Positions 8,740-16,801 of a stretch of DNA of 31,835 nt are shown here, piece after piece (within the stretch, counting starts at the first letter, position 1; each line of letters begins with the position of its first letter). Source of the DNA: an uncultured beta proteobacterium (lineage in GTDB: Bacteria; Pseudomonadota; Gammaproteobacteria; Burkholderiales; Burkholderiaceae_C); the NCBI GenBank assembly GCA_903840825.1, contig CAIMHL010000066.1, positions 1-31,835 of the forward strand. Reading direction: 5' to 3'. Both the position numbers and the translations under genes were made by a program. The notes under the pieces were generated by a model. The model searched no databases, was not told the DNA's origin, and saw nothing but the letters and a program-made list of their open reading frames with translations.

Positions 8740-8781
8740 TGATTCGGTTCGTTCCCAATTCTCTCTTGGGTTCAATTTTTT

Positions 8782-9585
8782 ATGCTCCAAACAACTGACT
8801 CTACTCCCGTCAACGCCAACCCCGCTTTGGATGCCAGCACCGCCTCCGGCGAATCGCTTGCGCCCTCTTTCAGTCCGCTTTACCAGCAGATCAAAGGACT
8901 CATCCTCAATAGTTTGAGGCTTGGAGAGTGGAAACCCGGTGAGTCCATCCCCAGTGAAAAAGACCTCGCGACCCGCTTTGGTGTCAGCCAAGGCACTGTT
9001 CGCAAAGCGATCGATGAGTTAGCGGCTGAAAACCTGCTGGACCGCCGACAAGGCAAAGGCACTTTTGTCGCCACCCACGCCACCGAGCAAGCCCAGTTTC
9101 GATTTCTAAAACTAGTGCCCGACACCGGAACACCCGGAAGCGAAGGTCCCGCCCAACGCGATATTGTGGAATGCCGGCGCGCCCGCGCCAATGCCGATGT
9201 GGCACGCGCTCTGGCATTGCGCACGGGCGATGCCGTGCTTCAAGTGCGCCGCGTTTTAAGCTTTGCTGGCGCACCGACTATTTTGGAGGACATCTGGCTA
9301 CCTGCCGCCCCCTTCAAGGGCCTGACCGCCGAAAGACTGGCCAACTACCAAGGCCCTATGTACGCTCTATTTGAGACCGAGTTCAATGTTCGCATGGTCC
9401 GTGCTGAAGAGAAAATACGAGCGGAACCCGCACTAAATGGCCTTGAGCAGCTATTAAAAATAGAGCGAGGAACGCCACTCCTGAGTGTTGAACGCATCGC
9501 CTACACCTACAAAGATGTGCCTATGGAGTTGCGGCGTGGTTACTACCGCACCGACACACACCATTACCACAACACTTTGGGTTGA
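8782..9585 (+). CDS. GntR-family (HutC/UTRA subfamily) transcriptional regulator
   Basis: The 267-residue protein has a poorly conserved first 27 residues. A GntR winged helix-turn-helix follows (about residues 30-100: PLYQQIKGLILNSLRLGEW, PSEKDLATRFGVSQGTVRKA, LDRRQGKGTFV). A C-terminal UTRA ligand-binding domain (about 120-262) contains LQVRRVLSF, LEDIWLPA, RGTPLLSVERIAYTY and ELRRGYYRTDTHHY. UTRA domains sense small metabolites. The gene diverges from the mdh-acnB operon and sits upstream of the sdh-gltA operon, so control of TCA genes is plausible. The effector is unknown. A short segment near 9445-9465 resembles, on the other strand, the head of the repeat found in trpF. Confidence 0.92.
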   Translation: MLQTTDSTPVNANPALDASTASGESLAPSFSPLYQQIKGLILNSLRLGEWKPGESIPSEKDLATRFGVSQGTVRKAIDELAAENLLDRRQGKGTFVATHATEQAQFRFLKLVPDTGTPGSEGPAQRDIVECRRARANADVARALALRTGDAVLQVRRVLSFAGAPTILEDIWLPAAPFKGLTAERLANYQGPMYALFETEFNVRMVRAEEKIRAEPALNGLEQLLKIERGTPLLSVERIAYTYKDVPMELRRGYYRTDTHHYHNTLG

Positions 9586-9588
9586 GTC

Positions 9589-9768
9589 GTGGGATTCAAA
9601 GGCAATAAGGCAGCGCTACCCAGCAAGCCGTGCGTCGCATGCGGAAGGGAAATGACCTGGCGAAAAAGCTGGGAAAAGAACTGGACTGAAGTCAAATACT
9701 GCTCAGACGCCTGTCGCAAGCAAAAATCTTCGGCGCCCAACCTCAGCAGCAAACCCAAGGTACCTTGA
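9589..9768 (+). CDS. DUF2256 small zinc-ribbon protein
   Basis: This 59-residue reading frame starts at GTG 9589, in the same frame as gntR and three bases after its TGA, so no earlier start is possible. The sequence has LPSKPCVACGREMTWRKSWE followed by NWTEVKYCSDACRKQK, which matches the DUF2256 (PF10013) pattern. C15, C18, C38 and C42 form a CxxC...CxxxC zinc site. The function is unknown. The family often sits beside cryptochrome/photolyase-related genes, and here the next gene is one. No strong Shine-Dalgarno is visible; the tight junction suggests translation by reinitiation after gntR. Confidence 0.82.
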   Translation: MGFKGNKAALPSKPCVACGREMTWRKSWEKNWTEVKYCSDACRKQKSSAPNLSSKPKVP

Positions 9769-9834
9769 GGTCTTCCTTTTTTTAGTTGAAGACTTAAACC
9801 CTGTAGAAATCATACTCACCGGTCTTTAAGCATA

Positions 9835-11427
9835 ATGAAAAGTATGCAAATTAAACCCTGTCGTCACCTCGTCCTTATTTTGGGCGACCAACTAGATGAG
9901 TCCAGCGCCGCATTTGATGGCTTTGACCCCCTGCAAGACCAGATTCTGATGGTTGAGGCGTTTGAAGAAAGCACCCATGTGTGGTCGCACAAAGCGCGAA
10001 CCACCTTGTTTTTATCCGCCATGCGTCACTTTTCAGCGATGTTGGGACAGCGTGGATGGCACGTTAATTACCGCGCCTTGGACAAAGAAAATGACAAAAC
10101 ACTCGCCGAAGGACTGGCTGCAACTGTGCAGCGGCTTCGGCCACTTAAAGTCATAGGTGTGGAACCCGGTGACCTGCGGGTTCGACATCAGTTGGAAGCG
10201 GCAATTGATTCAATAGCCTCGAACACCATTGAAACAGACCCCACCGCCAAAAAAATAGCTCTGGTTTGGCGCGAAGACAAACACTTTCTTTGCAGCCTCC
10301 CAGAATTCAGAAAATGGGCGGGCAAGTCTGCCAGCCTGCGCATGGAGTATTTTTACCGCACCATGCGCCAGAAGTACAAGGTGCTGCTGGAAGACGATAA
10401 GCCCATCGGCGGGCAGTGGAACTTTGATGCCGAAAACCGCAAGGGTTTTGGCAAAGCCGGCCCCAAAGACCTGCCCCCCAAGCTCACCTTTGCTCAAGAT
10501 CACATGACGCGAGACGTCATGACGCTGGTTGAGAAAACGTTTACAGACCACCCAGGTCAGCTCGCCCAGTTCAACTGGCCTGTCACGCGCGAACAAGCAC
10601 TTGCTGCACTGCAAGACTTTATCGAGCATCGACTGCCCCACTTTGGCGCTCACCAAGATGCTATGTGGACCCTGCTTGACTTTGGCTGGCATGCGCTTCT
10701 TTCAAGCTCATTGAACTTAAAACTCCTCAACCCACTGGAAGTTATTCAAGCAGCTGAAACGGCTTATCGGGAAAGAGACCTGGATTTACCCAGCGTCGAG
10801 GGCTTCATCCGTCAAGTTCTGGGATGGCGTGAATTTATAAGGGGCGTTTACGACCTCGACATGCCGGATCTAAAGACCGCCAACCACTTCAACCACCAAA
10901 ACGCGCTCCCAAAATGGTACTGGACCGGCGAGACCCGGATGAATTGTATGCACCACTGCATTTCACAAACCCTGGACAACGGCTACTCGCACCATATCCA
11001 GCGCCTCATGATCACCGGCATGTTTGGCGTCACTGCGCAAATCAAACCCCAGCAACTCTGCGACTGGTACCTGGGCGTTTATGTTGATGCGGTGGAATGG
11101 GTTGAGCTGCCCAACACGGCAGGCATGGCCTTGTTTGCCAACGGTGGGCGCTTCACCTCCAAACCCTACATCGCCAGCGGGGCCTATGTGAAGCGCATGA
11201 GCAATTACTGCACAGGCTGCGCCTACAAACCCGAATTGCGTACAGGCCCCGAAGCCTGCCCCATGACCACCCTTTACTGGAATTTCCTGGACCAACATGA
11301 GAAGTCTTTTGAAAAAAACCCGCGCACCGCCTTGATGGTCAAAAATCTACAACGGATGAACGCCCAGGATAGAAGCGACGTTCGCGCCACGGCTTCTGCC
11401 ATGCTGGCCGCTCTGGATAATTTGTAA
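9835..11427 (+). CDS. Cryptochrome/deoxyribodipyrimidine photolyase-related protein with Fe-S cluster
   Basis: The 530-residue protein belongs to the PF04244 DPRP group, the FeS-BCP or prokaryotic (6-4) photolyases. These bind FAD, a lumazine antenna and a [4Fe-4S] cluster; Agrobacterium PhrB, the best-known member, repairs (6-4) photoproducts. The N-terminal Rossmann-like part begins LVLILGDQLDESSAAFDGF. The C-terminal FAD domain has VLGWREFIRGVY and MITGMFGVTAQI. Cluster ligands C371, C459, C462 and C475 reproduce the PhrB spacing of 88, 3 and 13 residues. Other family motifs include WVELPNTAGMALFANGGRF. The gene follows the DUF2256 gene by 66 bases. Repair activity is likely but not proven. 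Confidence 0.92.
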   Translation: MKSMQIKPCRHLVLILGDQLDESSAAFDGFDPLQDQILMVEAFEESTHVWSHKARTTLFLSAMRHFSAMLGQRGWHVNYRALDKENDKTLAEGLAATVQRLRPLKVIGVEPGDLRVRHQLEAAIDSIASNTIETDPTAKKIALVWREDKHFLCSLPEFRKWAGKSASLRMEYFYRTMRQKYKVLLEDDKPIGGQWNFDAENRKGFGKAGPKDLPPKLTFAQDHMTRDVMTLVEKTFTDHPGQLAQFNWPVTREQALAALQDFIEHRLPHFGAHQDAMWTLLDFGWHALLSSSLNLKLLNPLEVIQAAETAYRERDLDLPSVEGFIRQVLGWREFIRGVYDLDMPDLKTANHFNHQNALPKWYWTGETRMNCMHHCISQTLDNGYSHHIQRLMITGMFGVTAQIKPQQLCDWYLGVYVDAVEWVELPNTAGMALFANGGRFTSKPYIASGAYVKRMSNYCTGCAYKPELRTGPEACPMTTLYWNFLDQHEKSFEKNPRTALMVKNLQRMNAQDRSDVRATASAMLAALDNL

Positions 11428-11472
11428 TCCTGGCGTCAGTCTCAAAGGCATAAACAAGACATCATTACTTTA

Positions 11473-11501
11473 TTGCATGACTTAAGGTGCTTTTTTTATT
11501 A
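11473..11501 (+). promoter_or_regulatory. Candidate promoter of the sdh-gltA operon
   Basis: TTGCAT (11473-11478) and TTATTA (11496-11501) are separated by 17 bases in the 188-base gap before sdhC. A start near 11508 would give a leader of about 110 bases. An AAGACAT heptamer at 11456-11462, just upstream, also occurs (as ATGTCTT) twice in the gntR-mdh control region. This is weak evidence for shared regulation. Confidence 0.35.
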
Positions 11502-11615
11502 AAACACTCGGCCATTTTGGTCATAAGTCCAGATTCATGCTGCATTGCAATAGAATTTCGCGGTAGCCAGTTTTCTGAGTTACCAAATGGTTACACAAAA
11601 TATAGAAAGTCAAGT

Positions 11616-12062
11616 ATGTCCGAATCAGCGACAAGTTCAGCGAAAAAGCGCCCCGAATTTCGCAATATCAACGCCTTCACCGACTTGCCCAGCTACCGCT
11701 TACCGCTGGCTGGCATCGTCTCCATCTTGCACCGTATCAGCGGCGTCATCATGTTTCTGTTGATGCCCTTCATCATCTGGATGTTTGACAGCTCCATCTC
11801 CTCAGAAATTTCGTTTGCCAAATTCAAAATGGCTTTTAACGTCGGCATGCTGGGCTTGCCTGGCTTCCTCTGGAAGTTGGTGGCACTAGCCTTGATCTGG
11901 GCCTACCTGCACCACTTCATTGCTGGCATCCGCCATTTGTGGATGGACCTCAGTCACGACGCCGTGACCAAGGAATTTGGCAAGTCGTCTGCTGCCGTCA
12001 CCCTCACCCTGAGCATCGGCCTGACGCTGGTACTTGGCGCCAAGTTGTTTGGCCTTTACTAA
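11616..12062 (+). CDS. sdhC: Succinate dehydrogenase cytochrome b556 subunit
   Basis: SdhC is a membrane anchor of complex II that binds heme b and quinone. From the ATG at 11616 it has 148 residues. It contains RPLN-type N-terminal features (RPEFRNINAFTDLPSYRLPL), SILHRISGV at the start of helix 1, and Y-L-H-H-F-I-A-G-I-R-H-L in helix 2. H100 aligns with the E. coli heme ligand H84. Three hydrophobic helices are visible (about 31-55, 80-107, 125-147). The open frame reaches back to 11487, but the upstream 43 codons are unlike SdhC and are not used. First gene of sdhCDAB-sdhE-gltA. Confidence 0.95.
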   Translation: MSESATSSAKKRPEFRNINAFTDLPSYRLPLAGIVSILHRISGVIMFLLMPFIIWMFDSSISSEISFAKFKMAFNVGMLGLPGFLWKLVALALIWAYLHHFIAGIRHLWMDLSHDAVTKEFGKSSAAVTLTLSIGLTLVLGAKLFGLY

Positions 12063-12078
12063 TAAGAAAGAGCACATC

Positions 12079-12444
12079 ATGTCTGTTAATTACGGCTCCA
12101 AACGCATCGTTGTTGGTGCTCACTATGGTGTTCGCGACTGGCTGGGCCAGGGCATCACCGCGGCGCTCATGGCGCTCTTTACCTTGTTGCTGCTGGCGCA
12201 AGTTATCTTCACCAAAGGCCCTGTGGGCTACGAGCAATGGGCGGGTATTTTCTCGGCCCAATGGATGAAGATGCTGACCTTCACGGTCATTATTGCCCTC
12301 CTGTTTCACGTTTGGGTGGGTGTTCGCAACATCTGGATGGACTACATCAAGCCCGTCGGACTGCGCCTGAGCCTGCAAGTATTCACCCTGGTTTGGTTGA
12401 TTTCATGCGCTGGCTGGGCCATTCAAATCCTTTGGCGTCTGTAA
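12079..12444 (+). CDS. sdhD: Succinate dehydrogenase membrane anchor subunit
   Basis: This is the second membrane anchor of complex II, with 121 residues from the ATG at 12079, 16 bases after sdhC. It has three hydrophobic helices (about 25-47, 60-83, 95-118). The conserved stretch L-L-F-H-V-W-V-G-V-R-N-I-W-M-D-Y-I-K-P contains the quinone/heme-region histidine and the DY motif. The open frame extends upstream into sdhC, but MSVNYGSKRIVVGAHYG is the usual betaproteobacterial SdhD start and has AAAGAG before it. Confidence 0.94.
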   Translation: MSVNYGSKRIVVGAHYGVRDWLGQGITAALMALFTLLLLAQVIFTKGPVGYEQWAGIFSAQWMKMLTFTVIIALLFHVWVGVRNIWMDYIKPVGLRLSLQVFTLVWLISCAGWAIQILWRL

Positions 12445-12484
12445 GCACCTAACGAAGTAATGTGGCGTTTTCACACGCCTTCCC

Positions 12485-12508
12485 AGGCTCTGCTTTTGGT
12501 TTGAGCCT
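12485..12508 (+). repeat. Small inverted repeat in the sdhD-sdhA gap
   Basis: AGGCTC (12485-12490) is inverted as GAGCCT (12503-12508) around a 12-base loop in the 88-base gap between sdhD and sdhA. There is no T-run, so it is not a standard terminator. It may only affect mRNA processing, or may be chance. Confidence 0.25.
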
Positions 12509-12532
12509 AGACAACCAAGATTCAATAAAACC

Positions 12533-14329
12533 ATGACAGTTACATCCAAACTTCCCAAGCGCAAATTTGACGTCGTTATTGTTGGCGCCGGCGGCTCCGG
12601 CATGCGCGCCTCGCTACAACTAGCCCGTGCGGGCTTGAACGTGGCCGTGCTGTCCAAAGTGTTCCCCACCCGCTCGCACACCGTGGCAGCACAGGGCGGC
12701 ATTGGCGCCTCTTTAGGCAACATGTCTGAAGACAATTGGCACTACCACTTTTACGACACCGTCAAGGGCTCCGACTGGCTCGGTGACCAGGACGCGATTG
12801 AGTTCATGTGCCGTGAAGCCCCCAAGGTTGTGTACGACCTTGAGCACATGGGCATGCCTTTTGACCGCAACCCTGACGGCACGATTTACCAGCGCCCCTT
12901 TGGAGGCCACACCGCCAACTACGGCGAAAAACCAGTCCAGCGTGCTTGCGCTGCCGCCGACCGCACCGGTCACGCCATGCTGCACACGCTGTACCAGCAA
13001 AACGTCAAGGAGAAAACCAGCTTCTTCGTTGAATGGCTCGCCATGGACTTGATCCGTGACGAAGCTGGCGATGTAGTGGGCGTCACCGCGCTTGAGATGG
13101 AAACCGGTGATGTGCACATATTTGAAGCCAAAACCACCCTGCTCGCCACCGGCGGCGCAGGCCGTATTTTTGCCGCTTCTACCAACGCCTTTATCAATAC
13201 TGGCGACGGCTTGGGCATGGCGGCGCGTGCAGGCATTCCTTTGGAAGACATGGAGTTCTGGCAATTCCACCCCACCGGCGTGCATGGCGCTGGTGTGTTG
13301 TTGACCGAAGGTTGCCGAGGCGAAGGCGCCATTCTGCGCAACAGCAATGGTGAACGGTTCATGGAGCGCTACGCCCCCGCCTACAAAGATTTGGCCCCCC
13401 GTGATTACGTCTCACGCTGCATGGACCAGGAAATCAAGGAAGGCCGTGGTTGCGGCCCTAACAAAGATTACATCAACCTCGACATGACCCACTTGGGCGC
13501 TGACACCATCATGAAGCGCCTGCCTTCGGTGTTTGAGATTGGCCACAACTTTGCCAACGTCGACATCACCAAAGAACCTATCCCTGTGGTGCCTACCATC
13601 CATTACCAAATGGGCGGTATCCCCACCAACATTCACGGCCAGGTCGTGACGCAGGACGCCGACAACAAGAGCGTCGTGGTGAATGGCTTGTACGCTGTGG
13701 GCGAATGCTCTTGCGTGAGTGTGCACGGCGCCAACCGCCTGGGCACCAACTCGCTGCTGGACTTGCTGGTGTTTGGCCGTGCAGCGGGCAACCACATTGT
13801 TGAGTTCAACAAAACCAACACCGAGCACAAAGCATTGCCCGCCAATGCCGCCGATGCCACCATGGCCCGCATTGCCCGCCTGGACAACGCCACCACAGGT
13901 GAATACGCGCAAGATGTGGCCAACGACATTCGCAGCATCATGCAACAGCACGCCGGTGTGTTCCGCACCCAAGCCAGCATGGACGAGGGCGTGGTCAAAA
14001 TTGCCGCCATGCGCGACCGCGTCAATGCCATCAACCTCAAAGACAAGTCAAAAATCTTCAACACCGCGCGCATCGAAGCGCTCGAAGTGGAAAATTTGAT
14101 TGAAGCCGCTCAAGCCACCATCGTGTCAGCTGCTGCTCGCCGCGAAAGCCGAGGCGCTCACTCTGTAGACGACTATGGCGATACGGCTGAACATCCCAAC
14201 GGTCGCAACGATGCCGAATGGCACAAGCACACGCTTTGGCACAGTGCTAACAACGCATTGACCTACAAAGCAGTGCAAATGAAACCGCTGACCGTCGAAT
14301 CCGTAGCACTCACCGTGCGCAGCTTCTAA
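12533..14329 (+). CDS. sdhA: Succinate dehydrogenase flavoprotein subunit
   Basis: SdhA oxidises succinate to fumarate using covalent FAD. The 598-residue length is typical. The FAD-binding loop DVVIVGAGGSGMRASLQLA leads to R-S-H-T-V-A-A-Q-G-G, where H49 is the covalent flavin attachment site. Other conserved motifs are EFWQFHPTGVHGAGVLLTEG, GERFMERYAPAYKDLAPRD with the catalytic arginine region, and ANRLGTNSLLDLLVFGR. The C-terminal domain ends in NNALTYKAVQMKPL. No obvious Shine-Dalgarno precedes the ATG at 12533. It is followed 31 bases later by sdhB. Confidence 0.98.
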   Translation: MTVTSKLPKRKFDVVIVGAGGSGMRASLQLARAGLNVAVLSKVFPTRSHTVAAQGGIGASLGNMSEDNWHYHFYDTVKGSDWLGDQDAIEFMCREAPKVVYDLEHMGMPFDRNPDGTIYQRPFGGHTANYGEKPVQRACAAADRTGHAMLHTLYQQNVKEKTSFFVEWLAMDLIRDEAGDVVGVTALEMETGDVHIFEAKTTLLATGGAGRIFAASTNAFINTGDGLGMAARAGIPLEDMEFWQFHPTGVHGAGVLLTEGCRGEGAILRNSNGERFMERYAPAYKDLAPRDYVSRCMDQEIKEGRGCGPNKDYINLDMTHLGADTIMKRLPSVFEIGHNFANVDITKEPIPVVPTIHYQMGGIPTNIHGQVVTQDADNKSVVVNGLYAVGECSCVSVHGANRLGTNSLLDLLVFGRAAGNHIVEFNKTNTEHKALPANAADATMARIARLDNATTGEYAQDVANDIRSIMQQHAGVFRTQASMDEGVVKIAAMRDRVNAINLKDKSKIFNTARIEALEVENLIEAAQATIVSAAARRESRGAHSVDDYGDTAEHPNGRNDAEWHKHTLWHSANNALTYKAVQMKPLTVESVALTVRSF

Positions 14330-14360
14330 GTTACAAGCCAACGAAATAAGCGAGAACACC

Positions 14361-15065
14361 ATGGCCTTACGCAAATTCCAAATTTACCGCTACGACCCCG
14401 ATACCGATGCCAAGCCTTACATGCAAACCATCGAGGTAGAACTCGACGGCAGCGAGCGCATGTTGCTTGACGCCTTGATGAAACTCAAAGCGCAAGACCC
14501 CAGCATTACCTTCCGCCGCTCTTGCCGCGAAGGTGTCTGTGGCTCCGATGCGATGAACATCAACGGCAAAAATGGTCTAGCTTGCCTGACCAATATGCTG
14601 ACCTTGAAGGGAACGATTGTGCTTAAGCCACTGCCCGGCCTGCCCGTGGTGCGTGACTTGATTGTGGACATGACGCAGTTTTTCAAGCAATACAACTCGA
14701 TCAAGCCCTACTTGATCAACGACAACGTGCCGCCAGAAAAAGAGCGCCTGCAAAGCCCCGAAGAGCGTGATGAGCTCAACGGCTTGTACGAGTGCATTTT
14801 GTGCGCCAGCTGCTCCACCGCCTGCCCCAGCTTCTGGTGGAACCCTGACAAATTTGTCGGTCCTGCCGGATTGCTGCAAGCCTACCGTTTTATTGCTGAC
14901 AGCCGCGATGAAGCCACTGGCGAGCGTTTGGACAACCTGGAAGACCCTTACCGCCTGTTCCGCTGCCATACCATCATGAACTGTGTTGACGTCTGCCCCA
15001 AAGGTCTGAACCCAACCAAAGCGATTGGCAAGATCAAGGAAATGATGGTTCTGCGCACGGTCTGA
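14361..15065 (+). CDS. sdhB: Succinate dehydrogenase iron-sulfur subunit
   Basis: This 234-residue subunit carries electrons from SdhA to quinone. The [2Fe-2S] site is C55, C60, D63, C75, with the aspartate in the third position as in E. coli. The [4Fe-4S] cluster uses C145, C148, C151 and C212. The [3Fe-4S] cluster uses C155, C202 and C208. Conserved sequences include RRSCREGVCGSDAMNINGKN and CHTIMNCVDVCPKGLNP. The ATG at 14361 lies 31 bases after sdhA, and sdhE follows 6 bases after its stop. Confidence 0.98.
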   Translation: MALRKFQIYRYDPDTDAKPYMQTIEVELDGSERMLLDALMKLKAQDPSITFRRSCREGVCGSDAMNINGKNGLACLTNMLTLKGTIVLKPLPGLPVVRDLIVDMTQFFKQYNSIKPYLINDNVPPEKERLQSPEERDELNGLYECILCASCSTACPSFWWNPDKFVGPAGLLQAYRFIADSRDEATGERLDNLEDPYRLFRCHTIMNCVDVCPKGLNPTKAIGKIKEMMVLRTV

Positions 15066-15071
15066 AGAGCG

Positions 15072-15371
15072 ATGACCACCCTGACTGAAGCCAACGGCGA
15101 CGAGCTCATTGGTGAACGCGCCCTTAGCAAGCTGAAATGGCGCTGCCGGCGTGGCCTGCTTGAGAATGATATTTTCATTGAACGGTTCTTCAAACGTTTT
15201 GAATTGGTTCTCACTGTCAAGCAGGCGCAAGCTCTGGGCGATTTAATGGAGCTAAGTGACAACGATCTGCTGGACCTTAATCTGGCGCGAAAAACGCTTG
15301 CACAAGTTGAGCTTGATGTGGACCGCAGCGACACACAAGAAATTTTAAATATGTTGAGAGAAACCCTCTGA
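15072..15371 (+). CDS. sdhE: FAD assembly factor SdhE
   Basis: SdhE (Sdh5/SDHAF2 family) promotes covalent attachment of FAD to SdhA. The 99-residue protein has the invariant RGxxE motif as R27-G-L-L-E31 within KLKWRCRRGLLENDIFIERF, and the later L-x-x-L-x-x-x-D-N-D-L-L-D-L helix. It begins 6 bases after sdhB and ends 10 bases before gltA, clearly inside the operon. The N-terminal extension of about 12 residues is slightly long for the family. Confidence 0.95.
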   Translation: MTTLTEANGDELIGERALSKLKWRCRRGLLENDIFIERFFKRFELVLTVKQAQALGDLMELSDNDLLDLNLARKTLAQVELDVDRSDTQEILNMLRETL

Positions 15372-15381
15372 AAGGTCGAAA

Positions 15382-16692
15382 ATGAAGTTATCGGATAACA
15401 AAGCCACCCTGTCGTTCAGCAATGGCACGCCCAGCCTAGACCTGCCTGTTTACCAAGGCAGCGTTGGTCCGGATGTCCTCGACATTCGCAAGTTGTATGC
15501 CCAGACCGGTATGTTCACCTATGACCCCGGTTTTCTGTCAACGGCGTCTTGCCAGTCGGCTATTACCTTCATCGATGGCGACAAGGGTGAGTTGTTGTAC
15601 CGCGGTTACCCCATTGAAGAACTCGCTACCAACTGCGACTTCATGGAAACCTGTCACCTCTTGCTCTACGGCAATCTGCCTGATGTTGAAGCCAAAGCCT
15701 CGTTCGTCAAGCGCGTCACCAACCACACCATGGTGAATGAGCAGATGCAATTTTTCTTGCGCGGCTTCCGCCGTGATGCCCATCCGATGGCCATCATGAC
15801 CGGTTTGGTCGGCGCGCTGTCGGCGTTCTACCATGACAGCACCGACATCAACAACCCCGAGCACCGCGAAATTTCAGCGATTCGTTTGATCGCCAAGATG
15901 CCTACCTTGGTGGCGATGGCCTACAAATACAGCGCTGGTCAGCCCTACATGTACCCCAAGAACAACCTGAGCTACTCGGGCAATTTCCTGCACATGATGT
16001 TCGCAACGCCATGCGAAGAATATGTGGTCAACCCCGTGATTGAGCGTGCCTTGGACCGCATTTTTGTGTTGCATGCCGACCACGAGCAAAACGCATCGAC
16101 TTCGACTGTTCGTTTGTGCGGTAGCTCGGGCACCAACCCCTTTGCCGCCATTGCTGCAGGCGTTGCCTGCCTGTGGGGCCCTGCCCATGGCGGCGCCAAT
16201 GAGGCTTGCCTCAACATGCTGGAAGACATCCAGAAAATGGGCGGCATCTCCAAGGTCGGCCAGTTCATGGAACAGGTCAAAGACAAAAACTCCGGCGTCA
16301 AGCTGATGGGTTTTGGTCATCGTGTTTACAAAAACTACGATCCACGCGCCAAACTGATGCAGGAAACCTGCAAAGAAGTGCTGGCGGCTCTTGGCTTGGA
16401 GAACGATCCCTTGTTCAAGCTGGCCATGGCCCTGGAAAAAATCGCTTTGGAAGACGAATACTTCGTGTCCCGCAAGCTCTACCCCAATGTGGACTTCTAC
16501 TCCGGCATCGTTCAACGCGCCATCGGTATTCCTGTGGGCCTGTTTACCGCCGTGTTTGCTTTGGCGCGCACCGTGGGTTGGATTGCCCAACTGAACGAAA
16601 TGATCGGCGACCCCGAGTACAAAATTGGTCGTCCTCGCCAGTTATTTACCGGCTCAGAGCGCCGTCAGGTGTTACCCATCAATCAGCGTTAA
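15382..16692 (+). CDS. gltA: Citrate synthase (type II)
   Basis: GltA condenses acetyl-CoA and oxaloacetate. The 436-residue protein matches the hexameric, NADH-sensitive Gram-negative class. Catalytic residues are H269 in WGPAHGGANEACL, H313 in GFGHRVYKNYDPRA and D371 in NVDFYSGI. The family end GRPRQLFTGSERR is present. It lies 10 bases after sdhE, so it is co-transcribed with succinate dehydrogenase, and a strong terminator follows 17 bases after the stop. Confidence 0.98.
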   Translation: MKLSDNKATLSFSNGTPSLDLPVYQGSVGPDVLDIRKLYAQTGMFTYDPGFLSTASCQSAITFIDGDKGELLYRGYPIEELATNCDFMETCHLLLYGNLPDVEAKASFVKRVTNHTMVNEQMQFFLRGFRRDAHPMAIMTGLVGALSAFYHDSTDINNPEHREISAIRLIAKMPTLVAMAYKYSAGQPYMYPKNNLSYSGNFLHMMFATPCEEYVVNPVIERALDRIFVLHADHEQNASTSTVRLCGSSGTNPFAAIAAGVACLWGPAHGGANEACLNMLEDIQKMGGISKVGQFMEQVKDKNSGVKLMGFGHRVYKNYDPRAKLMQETCKEVLAALGLENDPLFKLAMALEKIALEDEYFVSRKLYPNVDFYSGIVQRAIGIPVGLFTAVFALARTVGWIAQLNEMIGDPEYKIGRPRQLFTGSERRQVLPINQR

Positions 16693-16708
16693 GCTGATCT
16701 GATTAAAA

Positions 16709-16740
16709 CGCCCGCTGATGGCAACATCGGCGGGCGTTTT
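16709..16740 (+). terminator. Rho-independent terminator after gltA
   Basis: A 12-bp stem (16709-16720 with 16725-16736, one G-U pair) is capped by a GCAA tetraloop of the stable GNRA type and followed by four T's. It ends the sdhCDAB-sdhE-gltA transcript. Four A's on the left make weak reverse function possible. Confidence 0.9.
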
Positions 16741-16801
16741 GCTTGGTGCCCATCACGGTCACCGGGCAGCTTAAAATATTGGATTGCCAAGGAAAAATCA
16801 T

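Noticed and set aside
9769..9834. GTCTTC...GAAGAC inverted repeat before the photolyase-like gene as terminator or operator
   Set aside because: Only 6-bp arms with a 13-base loop; the T-run lies within the loop, so it is not a terminator, and support for an operator is too weak.
11487..11615. Longer sdhC start extending 43 codons upstream
   Set aside because: The extra residues do not resemble SdhC and cover the likely promoter and leader; MSESATSSAKKRPEF at 11616 is a normal start.
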